Below are positions 22,130 to 32,330 of a stretch of 64,000 bases of DNA, one piece after another; positions within the stretch are counted from its first letter, which is position 1, and every line of letters starts with the position of its first letter. Under the pieces are notes generated by a model, which was not told the origin of the DNA, did not search any database, and saw nothing but the letters and a program-made list of their open reading frames with translations. The DNA lies in NCBI GenBank assembly GCA_013368315.1, contig JAACJM010000005.1, positions 806,001-870,000 of the forward strand, in the 5' to 3' direction. Source of the stretch: Tetrapyrgos nigripes (lineage: Eukaryota; Basidiomycota; Agaricomycetes; Agaricales; Campanellaceae). Made by a program: the position numbers and the translations under genes.

Positions 22130-23480
22130 TCAATGGGTCCAGACTGAGATTGACCATGAAGAAAGATCGGAGCATTGTGACTCGGGGTAGGAGACAGCGC
22201 TGGATAATGATGTGCTCAGCAGAAGTGACAGAGCATAGTATTGAAGATGTCTTCTATTTGTGGAGTCCTTCCTGGAGCACATCTGAAAATCCATGGGGAC
22301 TCCTCCTGCAAGCAAACACGTGAGAGATTTGCAATGACAGTGGTGGAGAAAACGATGCAGGTAGTGGCACAGGAGGATGACAGGTGACGAGGGTTTTTCG
22401 TCATTGGCAGGGTCAGTTGGTTCCACATGATCGCAAAGTAAGGAGAGTTGTGAGAACGAGTTAATTTGGTGAAGGAGGAAGGCGTTGGAGTTCCTTCTGA
22501 CCTCGTTGATGATGATGTTGATTGAAGCAGGAGACAGAAGGTGGTTTTGGGGAAGGAAAGTTGGATTAGAGTCTGGCGAGTGGGGAAGGGACCACAGTGT
22601 GAAGTCCAGGTCTGATCTGGAACGCAGGTCGAAGAGAACTTTGAGAGCAATGTGCAGCAGTTTTGTGGCAGGGAGCTCCATGAGATACTTCAAATAGGAT
22701 AGAGATAGCATTACATGATGTGCACAAAGTGGACAAATTCTGGTTTTGGTAAAGAGAGGAGCTAATGGTGAGAAGTTTGGGAGGCCAAGAATACGCTGAA
22801 GAAGCACGCATTGTACCTTCTCCAGCTTCTGGAGACTGGTGATGGTGACATCAGGGACAACCTCACATCCAAAAATGAGGTGGCAATCTATGAGAGCAGT
22901 GTAGAGAGTCCTCACTGACTTCAGAGGGATTCTGTCACGGCCAACGAGCCTTTCTGTACCAAAGATTCCATGAGAGGAGACTAGGGCCACCTTAGCTTTG
23001 TCCTCGTAAACCATGGCAAAGATATCTGGACAGGTGGAGCAGAAGGTTATACTGACTTGGGTCTGTGAGTTTCAGCCGTACACCGTTGACTGTAAAAGTG
23101 AGTGGGTCATTAGGGACACCACAGATGTCCACAATTATATCCTGGTTTCTTAGGTCTCCAAAGATCATGACCTCAGACTTGGATGGACTGAAGTCTGAGG
23201 GAGAGGAAGTTGCTGTAACACCAAAGTTCGAGGAGATGATGACCATGTTGTCAGTGTGTTCAAGGTGGGGGATGGTGGTGCCATTGACAATGAGGTCGTT
23301 GCAGTGGGGGGGAAGGGTAAAGGTTGAGAGGTATAGATTCCACAAGAGTGGGAGGACACTAGAGCCAGCTTCGAAGTCTTCCGAGATGTTGTTGCCTTGA
23401 ACAAGACTGTAGCACATCTCTCCGTAGAGGTTTCTCAGCCAGTCATAGTACATGCCAGTCAGGCTGAGGTCATGGAGACA
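22130..23480 (-). pseudogene. Non-LTR retrotransposon (LINE) reverse transcriptase remnant
   Basis: Two minus-strand frames (22992-23480, then 22130-23014) form the 3' part of a LINE-like polymerase. Recognisable order: LRNLYGEMCYSLVQG, then a degraded GxxQG-L-SPLLWNLYL region (SSVLPLLWNLYL), then HTDNMVII where an active enzyme has the Tyr/Phe-Ala-Asp-Asp box. Next come PSKSEVMIFG, VRTLYTALIDCHLIFGCEV and EKVQCVLLQRILGLP, the usual thumb and connection segments. The catalytic YADD is HTDN, so the copy is dead as well as 5'-truncated. The frame change lies near 23000. LINE polymerases copy their RNA at a nicked target; this one cannot. Confidence 0.7.
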
Positions 23481-23491
23481 GTCAGTTTTTA

Positions 23492-23698
23492 CAGGCTGAA
23501 TCATAGCTGATATTGGGTAGTTCTGGTGCCGAGCAGAAAAATTTACGTATAGAAATGGCTGGCAAATAGCAGAAATTCGAGATTTACGGTTGCAAAAATT
23601 GCAGATACCCATCACCGTCTGCTGTGAAGGTGCATGTAGTAAATCTCGAATTTCTGCTTGGTACCAGAACTACCCAATATCAGCTACGATTCAGCCTG
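23492..23698. mobile_element. Tc1/mariner-like MITE with TA target
   Basis: Ends are CAGGCTGAATCATAGCTGAT and its near-complement (about 50 bp of inverted repeat with four or so differences). TA dinucleotides lie on both sides (23490-23491 and 23699-23700). Total 207 bp, no ORF. It lies at the 5' edge of the LINE remnant. Confidence 0.6.
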
Positions 23699-23700
23699 TA

Positions 23701-24828
23701 AAAGCTGCTCTGAAAGATTTGAAATTTATGTCTGCGTAAAAATGGCTGGCAAATACCCATCGCCGTGCACATGTATGGCAATAATACTGTCTGGAAAATA
23801 CAAAACAAGAAATTTCTGCAGGTTTTGCTGGTTTTGATGATTTTCTGATTTTTTCACACAGGTTGCCCAGGTCTGGCACAGTTTGGTGGGTTTTTTGAGC
23901 ACAAGTGGCTTGCTAATGTACTATGAAATCTCAGCAGGTTTAATTGTTTTAGATTACTGAGTTCTTGAGTATCCTTATCATTAGTATGTATTGAGTATGT
24001 ACCTATAGGTTGCCTAACTAGGTTAAGCCAGTTTATTAAGTACATGGCCATACCAGTACTGTAAGTGTGTATCTAGAACCACAACCTATACCTATACCTA
24101 TCTAACATTAGGATCAGATTTGACTTTTATGGTCTGAAGAAAGTTTTGAGTTCAATAAATTTTTTGAGACTATAGCTCTGAATGGCACTGTGAGTGAGTC
24201 TGAACATTTGAAGGTGAGAGACTCAGAACAGAGAACTCAATGATTATTAGCTATAGGGTTATTCAAATTCTTAGCATTTACTACACTCCAGACAATGCTC
24301 TAAGTTCTACTAGAGATAGCTTAAAGGTTACTATGACTGCAAAAAATTTTGTGTTGAAGGTAAACCTGCGAAAATTGATTTTCTGGACAATATTACTGCC
24401 ATACACGTGCTTTCTGATTATTTGACACGTCTGCGGGACATGCACACGCGCAACCATGGCAGTCGCTAGCGTCAAGGTCTCTTCTACCCCAGACCGTGAG
24501 CCGAGCATACCAATTCCCCACAATTCTTAATCTCACTATTATATGGACATCCCTGTCCTAAGGACGCCACCGCATCTCGCACCACAATCCAAACATGGCA
24601 ATGATCTGCAACAGCCATGACTTACTTTAATTTTTCAAGTTGATCACATGTAATTCGAGTTGATGCATTGGTACATTGGTTCATAGAGCGACTCCCCCTA
24701 TCTTGATATCTCTCAAAGATGCTAGAGAAACGGCCCAACCTTATCCTGAAGGTGAAGATGGATCCCAGTGACTTTGGTATCTAAGACTACACCACGTGAC
24801 CTTGGTTCAAACTTCGTAATTTCCAACC
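23701..24828. other. No gene recognised
   Basis: A stretch after 23720 (aaaaatggctggcaaatacc) is similar to part of the MITE interior, so more repeat debris is present. Nothing coding could be supported up to the ATG at 24829. Confidence 0.35.
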
Positions 24829-26518
24829 ATGCCTACCACCACTCCTTTGGGGTCTATGCCCCTGTCACAGTCTAATAGTAACAACACCATCGAAAAGTCC
24901 TCTACGGCCACTCAGCATTCTCGCAAGAAAGACCCAGTCCGTTCCCAGGATGGCTCCAGCCAGGGCTCCCGCCACGGTCAGACCAACGGTCCAGACGAAA
25001 ACAGACCTTTGGGTAGCAGCAAGCGTCGCTGAGCAACTTCAAACACACCCATAGATTCCAACAATGATGGTAACGAAGACGACAGTGATCAGGAACGTTC
25101 TGGTAACAAACAGACCAAAAAACGCGCGCGCAGGCTACTGGACTCAATAGGCAGCTGGAAAAGCCGCAGAAAAAGCAAAAAGTAAGAGTTTTTACAGTCT
25201 ATATCTGAGTTCACCAGTGTTCTCACTGCGTCCATAGGACCTTCAACGAGGCCAAGCTTCGCCATGCCAGTCAATTTTTTGTCCGCGCAGTCTCCCCCTT
25301 CTGGGACATCGCTGAATTCATTCGTGCAATTTCTGCTATGAAACAGGGCTGCGAAGAAGATCCCTACCTTTGTGAATTGTGAATTTGTCTTTGACTGGAA
25401 ACCCCCTTGCTCACGTCATTTCTTGGAAGAACTGAGGAGGACTGAGAGTACTTCAAGGAGGTTTATCATGACTTCACCAAGCGAATGCCAGAGGTGGATA
25501 GCTACCTTGCTCACCTCCTACAAGAAGAAGAGGATGAAGATTTCTGTGAGCTTCTCAACTTTGTGAGTTTCCTAATTTCGTTTTACCTGTGTTATCTTGA
25601 CAGTCTTTTGCAGATCGAAGACAGTGCGTCTGGGGCTAGAACCGGCAACACTAATCTACTCAAGTCAAGGGTCCTTGAGTATATGCTCGGTGACCCTGCC
25701 CGTGATAGTTTGCAGCTGCCACTCAATGCTTCGGACAAGGGCAAAATCAAACGTGGCTTCAAGCATCCCATCACAGCCGAACTGCTCTGCCCCATCAAAA
25801 GCCGCAAAGCCTTCCAAACTAGCAAGTCAAAGTAAGCTTTCAATTTGACAACACACATCATTCTGGTCTGATTTCCTTGTAGAGTCATGCAGAAGCTTTG
25901 CCAGGGAAAAATACAGGTTGATGAAAAGTCCACACCCTTCTTCCTGTATGACCCTGAGCAGTATGATCCCAAGGATCTTTTCAAGGGTCTATATCGGTCC
26001 AAAGTAATGATTAGGGTATGAGCTCTGAAAAATTTCATAGCATCTTGCACTCACTGCTAACCTGTATGCCAGACTGGCAGCAGTGTGCCATTGACGGTGT
26101 CAATGATGTCACTGCTGCCCCCCATAATTGCAACGCCAAGAACAACAGTATACTCCAAATCAAGCCCCCTTTCATCGCTTATGTTGCTGTCCAAGTAAGT
26201 CTTCTTTTTCTGCTGTCTATCTGTTAACACCAACTTCCTCATAGGTTTGCTTTGCGCTATCTGATAAAGAGCGATGGAACTCGCAAGACCATCTCTTCTC
26301 ATATCCTGATTTTCACCAAGGAGTCATTGACGACTTCAGAAAAGATTACAAAGAAGATCCTTGGGCTAAGGAAACTGTTGACTGGTGGGACAAGTGAGTC
26401 TCCGCCATCTGTTTGTAGATATGCTAGAATTTCTACTAACACCCTTGTTTACCAGGATGGTCTTTGGCCATGTTGATGAAGAGCAGTCCTCGGCGAGATC
26501 CTCAACGAGAAGAAGGTG
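24829..26518 (+). pseudogene. DUF6698-like gene, damaged by a TGA and frame changes
   Basis: Exons recognisable by frame and splice sites are 24829-25181, 25238-25371, about 25447-25564, 25615-25833, 25882-26016, about 26075-26195, 26245-26393 and 26456-26518. Segments in order are a polar Ser/Gln/Asn-rich N-terminus, FNEAKLRHASQFFVRAVSPF, YFKEVYHDFTKRMPEVDSYL and LLKSRVLEYMLGD. Then come RGFKHPITAELLCPI, DPKDLFKGLYRSKVMIR, IAYVAVQVCFALSDKERW, FHQGVIDDFRKDY and WAKETVDWWDK. These match my memory of the Agaricomycete DUF6698 family, whose function is unknown. An in-frame TGA sits at 25030-25032 between polar segments, and the third exon only reads after a frame change near 25440. A further frame change near 26485 moves the end into the next frame. 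The gene is therefore probably inactive, unless sequencing errors are involved. Confidence 0.6.
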
Positions 26519-27058
26519 AAGGACCAGGCCTGCACATCTCGTCACTGGGAACATCCAATTCAGAAGGCCACCGAGACTGCTGTGGCTTGTGCCGAGGCAG
26601 CGAGCCAGCTCCGAGTGGATGCAAAGTCTGCTTTTGACACCATCCAAGCTCAGGGACAAGACAGCGGCGACAACGGTGACAATGACAACAACGACAACAA
26701 TGACAACAACGACAACAATGACAACAACGACAACAATGACAACAACGACAACAATGACAACAACGACAACAATGACAACAACGAAGCCATCCAACTCCTC
26801 TTTGACAAGGTGGTGGCCGCCAGGGACAAGGCCAAAGTTCTCTTGCAGGAGGCGAAGGACACAATGACTATCGTATCAGAAAATGTCCAGCAGTCCCAAG
26901 CCTCTACATCTGAGTCAAACGATGCAATCAAGGGATACTCTGACACGGCCAAACAGGCGGTTCACGACACCAAGGGTGCAGCAAGGGACATCTCTGACTT
27001 TGTTGATGCATTGGCAGACGACAGGAAAGGTAGTGATCCAGCCAATGATGAAGCCTAG
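26516..27058 (+). CDS. Frameshifted C-terminal part of the DUF6698-like gene with an Asp-Asn tract
   Basis: The frame continues upstream of 26516 as GEILNEKKVKDQACTSRHWE, overlapping the end of the preceding gene in another frame. The two are most simply one gene with a one-base indel near 26485. It encodes a helical, polar segment (ATETAVACAEAASQLRVDAK), then a run of about 38 Asp/Asn residues from a microsatellite at 26668-26783. Another helical segment with DKVVAARDKAKVLLQEAKD follows, and a stop at 27056. No domain is recognised. On the minus strand the microsatellite reads Val/Ile or Leu/Ser repeats, which are artefacts. Confidence 0.4.
   Translation: MKDQACTSRHWEHPIQKATETAVACAEAASQLRVDAKSAFDTIQAQGQDSGDNGDNDNNDNNDNNDNNDNNDNNDNNDNNDNNDNNDNNEAIQLLFDKVVAARDKAKVLLQEAKDTMTIVSENVQQSQASTSESNDAIKGYSDTAKQAVHDTKGAARDISDFVDALADDRKGSDPANDEA
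26668..26783. repeat. GACAACAAT-type microsatellite encoding Asp-Asn repeats
   Basis: A nine-base unit GACAACAAC/GACAACAAT runs for about 115 bp in frame with the polar C-terminal ORF. The length stays a multiple of three, so copy-number change would keep the frame. Confidence 0.9.
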
Positions 27059-27276
27059 GGTAAGTCATTGCTTGGATCTTTTACCAATAGAGACAAAGTC
27101 TGACCAGGCATTATCTACTAGTCACGCTACCCCTTCCTGCTTTCTACATCTGCATATCACCTGCTCCTCTGCATTCTGAGTCTAAAGTATGCCTCTGATA
27201 TTCTCCACTATGTTCTTTCCACTGCCCATATTCTCATTCTCCACCTTTTCATTTGTATTGTCTACCCACCACCTCG

Positions 27277-27580
27277 CATGTCTACGTCTCCTCTCACATC
27301 CACGTCTCCTCTCACATCCATGTCTCCTCTCACATCTCCCATGTCTCTCCGAGTCATGTCCATGTCTCCTCTCATGTCTCCCACTTCTCTCTGAGTCCAA
27401 GTCGTGTCTACATTTCCTCTCCGAGTCACGTCCACGTCTCCTCTCACGTTCTCACATCTCTCGCGTCTACATTTCCTCTCGAATCTACGTCTACGTCTCC
27501 TGTCGCATCTACGTCCACGTCTCCGTCTATGTCTCCTCACATATACATCTCTCACATCTACGTCTGCATCTTCTTATCCT
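27277..27580. repeat. Minisatellite of CACGTCTCCTCTCACATC-type units
   Basis: Units of about 18 bp containing GTCTCCTCTCA are repeated with variation. Long frames on both strands through this interval come from the repeat. Confidence 0.8.
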
Positions 27581-27856
27581 GCTAGTACTTGCCAAGTTCC
27601 TTGCCTCCATCCACTCCACTGTAGCTTGTAGGTATCTCCCCCATTGTCTGTTTATTGTATATATATTTCACCATTACTTATTTCTCCTTGTCCTTTATCC
27701 TCGTACATTTCTATTCACTGTAGCTTTAGATACTTATGATGCTTCGGATGTATACACTCATAAATAGCTCCATAATTCCAGATTCCAGTGCCAATATCTG
27801 ATATCATTTGATCGCCCATGAGAGTAGTCAGGAATTTGAATCTAAGCACTCATGAA

Positions 27857-28155
27857 TAGACACAGTCCTATGCCAGTCATAGCAATTTGAGGAAAGGATG
27901 AAACATTATAGTGAACCTTTTGAACCCTTTTTAGACACAGTCCTATGCCGGTCATAGTAATTTGAGGAAAGGATGAAACATTATAGTGAACCTTTTGAAC
28001 CCTTTTTAGACACAGTCCTATGCCAGTCATGGTAATTTGAGGAAAGGATGAAACATTAAAGTGAACTTTTTGAACCCTTTTTAGACACAGTCCTATGCGG
28101 TCATAGTAATTTGAGGAAAGGACAAGCATTATAGTGAGCCCTTTGAACCCTTTAA
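27857..28155. repeat. 75-bp tandem repeat, four copies
   Basis: TAGACACAGTCCTATGC starts at 27857, 27932, 28007 and 28082, an exact 75-bp period; the fourth copy is partial and diverged. Because 75 is a multiple of three, a minus-strand frame (27842-28129) repeats a 25-residue unit, which I do not take as a gene. Confidence 0.92.
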
Positions 28156-28159
28156 AGCT

Positions 28160-28747
28160 CGAGGATCTTAATAAACAGTCCTGCTCATGCCACCCAAGAA
28201 AATTTTAATTGTTCATTCACTGACCATAATTCTACCTTCAATTGTGACATAATACAAGAGTGCAAATTATGAAGCAACAAGCCCATGCCAACCAAAATCT
28301 CCAAGGATAGAAGTCAATTTATTGCCCAGGATTCTTATGGATGTTATCACGTTGAGGATTTTCTTTTTCATTGTGAGAGCGTACACTGAAATGGGTTGCA
28401 GTATAAGGTAGGTAATTATTCGAGTCACTATATTCACGCCTTGGATACCAGCCTCAATAAGAACCAGAAGTATAACTTAGATTTTTTAGCTCAACTTTTT
28501 ACCTGTGACTGTAATTTATAAAAGTAAACTGTCCTGTATAAGGGAAGACATCATTCTCAATCTGAAATTTATTTGATGCATTGTCTGACCTTGTAATAAA
28601 GTAGGTAGCGGTATACTGATCAAGATAGTGCCTCCACATTATTTCGAATTTTGCTCATTCTATGGTCCTTATTAGGTACTTATAAGAAACCTTACTTTTC
28701 TATGATGTGATTTACAGTAAAAGTATGAAATCTACTCGCACCAGGCA
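28160..28747. other. No gene recognised
   Basis: Nothing supportable between the 75-bp repeat and the target duplication of the next element. Confidence 0.3.
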
Positions 28748-28763
28748 TTTGACAACAAGGGGG

Positions 28764-29188
28764 TTACGAGGCCCTTTAGGCCGAGTTAACTTATGTCGAC
28801 CCCCCAATTGAGTACCAAAGGTTCTCACGGGTTCTAACTTTTACACGCCACCTCAGCGCTCTGAAGTGCCCGAACACTGCCATTTCAACTGACGCTTGAT
28901 ACGATGTGAGTACATCACAAGTCCTTTCCACTGTCAATGACTACAGGCTCAGCCACAACAAGCTTCAGATGTGTTTTCCTTCCCTCAGTAGCCGTCAAAA
29001 GTCACCAAGAGCCGCTCTCTGAATCACTATGGCTTCCTCCACCCAATCCAAGGTCATTTATAATTGAAGGCGTCGTTACATTGAGATATTGGGCTCTATC
29101 TGATTTTTTACTGCATACGAAACCATTTTATTTATCCAATAATGGGCCTCGTAATTTGCCATGCGAAGCAGTGGCACCTTTCCCCAGT
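28764..29188. repeat. MITE-like repeat inserted at the left end of the outer hAT-type element
   Basis: Begins GTTACGAGGCCCTTTAGG. Its right part GGGCCTCGTAATTTGCCATG is the inverted counterpart, as at 17923-18370. It separates the CAAGGGGG terminus from the subterminal sequence that follows directly in the copy at 18820, which argues for insertion rather than an original part. Confidence 0.5.
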
Positions 29189-29451
29189 CCGAAAAAGAAT
29201 TTTAAGGACCGGGGGTCGGAAATCTTTTTAAGGCCTCGAGCTCTGGACCTACCTACACATGCTTACTAATGACAGCATTTACCTAATATAGTAATTTCAC
29301 GTGTCTACCTGACTGCTAGCTCGTCAACCTCGCAGTTTCTTTGCTCTGGTACACGTCTTACACACCCAGTTGCGTGTGGAAATGTCCTCTCCATGATCCA
29401 GGCATCTAATATGAGGTAACAAATGTGAGACTTGAGAACGATGCACAGTTG

Positions 29452-30695
29452 CAAGGGGGGTCAGAAATTTTATTACACGATGCCTAAAAATTTTTTAACA
29501 GTCTCTGAGGCTCGACCGACCGAGCGCTCCTGCCATATATGGAAGGTGGCCGCATGACTAAGCAGCCACGCGTCGGATTGCGGTCCCGCTTTGTCGAGTC
29601 ACTACCGCCGCTTCTTGTGAGACCTCTCTCCTTTGCATACCTCACAGCGCCATCCCCAAGGAACCATTGTATCCAACCCTTGGCATATAAAGTGGTACTA
29701 TACAGCTACTGGTGAGTCCAACTTTGTATACAATTTGTCTAATACTCACCCATTTTGTTACACACTCAGTGTTCGAGCAGCAAGCAACATCTTCACTGTT
29801 TCTCTGCTCTTCCAGAATTGCGAAACCACATACGCAAGAGAAGAGGTCAGTACCTTTGGTAATACGCGGTCTTTTGGCGCGTTTTGGCCTTCGCACATCG
29901 TCGTTTTCCTGTAACTGAACATTAGGCCGGTATACTTTCCCGAAGTCTTTTCAAGAAGGGTGGCTCAGGGGCCTCAGCGTTTGGTGCTGGAATAAGGGGG
30001 GATAGAGGGGCGCTGCCTGAGGCAATTGGAAGTGGAGAAGAGACGACGGAAGGATTCGGTGTTGCCTTTGGTCGTAGGTATCCAAGAATTGTATTTGGCT
30101 TTTGTTTTACGGCGGCGGCTTTCTTCTTCATACGAGTCTTTTTGCATTTTTGACTGATAAGATGGACCTTAGACAGGAAGCCAATCCCAGCATTACCGAC
30201 GTTAACATCTGTATTACACCGGGGGCAGTTCGCATGTCCATTGATGATGGGAATCTATACAGTACGTATACGTACGTACTATGAATGATACAATTGACAG
30301 GAGTTATCCAAAAGAGGACTCACAGTGTTAAGGTCAGGGAGCTCTTCATCTGAGTCGATCATGCTCCCAATATGCTCGAAAGAGACTAGAGCACGACGCG
30401 TATGACAATTGGTACTGTAAAAAATGTTCCACCAATCAGAGGAGAGTAATAACTCAGCCCGACGCGTCGCAAGAGTCAGTACATATGACAACTAAGCTAT
30501 TTCGTGCTGTTGACAGCCGCTTTGCGAGTTATATGTGTCTCAGGAATCATTATAACACTGAGAATACTAGAAATTGGACATATTTCCTCCTCAAAACCTC
30601 AAAAATTTTTGGGTCACCAAAATTTTTTTGTGGCCTTAACCACTCGACCGACCGACCTCCGGAGTGTCCCGGTCCGCAATCCCGGACACCCCTTG
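29452..30695. mobile_element. hAT-type element nested in the outer one
   Basis: It starts CAAGGGGGGTCAGAAATTTT at 29452 and ends at 30695 with CCGGACACCCCTTG. The flanking 8-bp direct repeat is CACAGTTG (29444-29451 and 30696-30703). It is 1244 bp, longer than its relatives, and carries minus-strand exons of a cysteine-rich gene. Subterminal ACCGACCGACC and AAAAATTTTTT blocks match the copy at 18820. Confidence 0.88.
29642..30363 (-). pseudogene. Exons of the cysteine-rich gene carried by the nested element
   Basis: Minus strand, in order: MIDSDEELPDLNT (start near 30363, donor GTGAGT after it), then a Lys/Pro/Ser-rich exon (30131 to about 29925) containing NTILGYLRPKATPNPS and FLKRLRES. An exon about 29896-29745 follows with KRAKRPRITKGTDLFSCVCG and CCSNTECVTKWV, ending at an apparent intron. 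The short copy at 18820-19553 keeps only the start and the cysteine-rich part. I read it as the 5' exons of a transposase-type gene whose catalytic part has been deleted; the fold is not recognised. Confidence 0.4.
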
Positions 30696-31196
30696 CACAG
30701 TTGGCTTTCAATCACTCACCAGGACCATTGAGTTGTCACTTATCACTTTCTGACTGTAAAACGTGTAGGTGGGCAAGATACCAATGTAGTCCAGGTATGT
30801 CAGGTGGCCACCAGTGGAGTGGATTGGAAATAAAATTATCCTACTTCCTAGTAGCCTACTACATTGTACTGAGGTATGTGAGCCATGAGTTGGCTCAAAA
30901 TACTGTTTGTCCTTTGAAAATATACAGAAGCCCACTGCTTTTCAGCGGCCCATGGGCTTCATTTAGAGCATCTATCGACGTTTTTGACCTCAATAGCTTG
31001 CCAGATTGACCGTCATCAGGGCACTTACCGATGTCCAATGGTCAGTCAAAAAAATTAATTTAAGGGCTCCGCCCAGGAACCTACCTACCTAGCCCCGGTA
31101 CGGGATTCTCTGGCCCAGACCCCCTTGTTTGACAATCGGCCAGGACAATGCCCTGCATACTGTACAGGTTGGATTTACACTAAAAGTATGAATTAC

Positions 31197-31886
31197 TCAC
31201 AGCAGATATTCAATCCCATATCCTCTCGGAAAGTCAGTGATGCATAATTGTCCATGCTCCACCAGCACATCCTCCTGAAGGATCGGTGGGAAGCTCACCT
31301 TAGTATGCACAAGTCTGTACACTCCATCCACCAGCATATTCTCCTGGGAGAGGAGCTTGTCACTCAGGGGTAAGTCTCCATTCCTCTTCTCTCCTGCTCC
31401 CTGCCCTGCCCTGCCCTGCCCTCCCTGCCCTGCCCTCGTGATCACTTTAAAGTTTAGACGCGTTAGGCGGGCTTCGATAGAAACCATTTTGGTGATTCTA
31501 TAACCAGTAGGACATGATGGTAGCGGAAGAGAAGGATTAGAAGGTGGGTATGTAGCAAAGCCAAAACCATCTGAATCTGATCTACAAACGAGCAGATAGT
31601 AATTCTCCCCTGTTTCTGAGAATCTGAACCTAATCTTGACCTGATCACTACTGAGTCGGAAGGTTAACGTATTTGGATGGTTCCTTGAAGGGATGCAGAG
31701 TAAGTAACAGGTTCTGGTTATTGTGAAGTGACAGTCCTTTCGTTGTACGATACATGGAAGCACTAGGAGCATTGTTCTACGGACGTCAACACTTCTAACG
31801 ACAAGCGGTGTTACTGAGACTCGGACTTTCTCGATTTCTGACTGAAAGCTAGTACGGTAAGCATTCATGGATATCAGACGAAGCAT
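31197..31886 (-). CDS. Unrecognised 229-codon ORF, probably first exon of a gene cut by a hAT-type element
   Basis: The frame starts MLRLISMNAYRTSFQSEIEK and ends at a good donor (GTGAGT at about 31199). After a 48-nt intron-like stretch ending TATGCAG, an exon-like frame runs straight into the target duplication of the hAT-type element at 31135. The protein has mixed beta-like segments (ITRTCYLLCIPSRN, GENYYLLVCRSD), a Gly-Ala-Gln-rich insert from a CCTGCC repeat, and ends DGVYRLVHTKVSFPPI. No domain is recognised. The start lies in the first unit of a 108-bp tandem repeat, so the promoter and start region are multiplied upstream. Confidence 0.4.
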   Translation of the reverse strand: MLRLISMNAYRTSFQSEIEKVRVSVTPLVVRSVDVRRTMLLVLPCIVQRKDCHFTITRTCYLLCIPSRNHPNTLTFRLSSDQVKIRFRFSETGENYYLLVCRSDSDGFGFATYPPSNPSLPLPSCPTGYRITKMVSIEARLTRLNFKVITRAGQGGQGRAGQGAGEKRNGDLPLSDKLLSQENMLVDGVYRLVHTKVSFPPILQEDVLVEHGQLCITDFPRGYGIEYLL

Positions 31887-32330
31887 AGTGAGTAGTGACC
31901 ACTTACCGGTACTTACCCCTGACTTGAGCTATTCAGACTCGGACTTTCTCGATTTCTGACTGAAAGCTAGTACAGTAAGCATTCATGAATATCAAACGAA
32001 GTATAGTGAGTAGTGACAACTTACCCCTGACTTGAGCTATTCAGACTCGGACTTTCTCGATTTCTGACTGAAAGCTAATACAGTAAGCATTCATGAATAT
32101 CAAACGAAGTATAGTGAGTAGTGACAACTTACCCCTGACTTGAGCTATTCAGACTCGGACTTTCTCGATTTCTGACTGAAAGCTAGTACAGTAAGCATTC
32201 ATGAATATCAAACGAAGTATAGTGAGTAGTGACAACTTACCCCTGACCTGAGCTATTCAAACTCGGACTTTCTCGATTTATGACTGAAAGCTAGTAGTAC
32301 AGTAAGCATTCAATGAATATCTACGGCGGG
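31818..32330. repeat. 108-bp tandem repeat, five units
   Basis: ACTCGGACTTTCTCGATTT starts near 31819, 31937, 32045, 32153 and 32261. Spacing is 118, then 108, 108 and 108 bp. The first unit is slightly longer and holds the start of the minus-strand ORF at 31886; the others carry the same ATG-containing sequence. The last unit has extra AGT. Confidence 0.9.

Larger units (their letters stand above)
28756..31127. mobile_element. Outer hAT-type element containing two further insertions
   Basis: It starts CAAGGGGG at 28756 and ends CCCCCTTG at 31127, flanked by the 8-bp direct repeat TTTGACAA (28748-28755 and 31128-31135). The interior holds a MITE directly behind the left terminus (about 28764-29188). 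After it the family's subterminal sequence resumes (GTCCGAAAAAGAATTTTAAG). It also holds a complete second element of the same family at 29452-30695. Without these insertions it would be about 700 bp, close to the 734-bp copy at 18820. Confidence 0.85.

Noticed and set aside
26366..26952. Minus-strand Val/Ile-rich and Ser/Leu-rich ORFs
   Set aside because: They are the complement of the Asp-Asn microsatellite; the plus frame has helical flanks and continues the upstream gene.
27189..27767. 192-codon Ser/Leu-rich plus-strand ORF
   Set aside because: Most of it is the GTCTCCTCTCACATC minisatellite; no domain.
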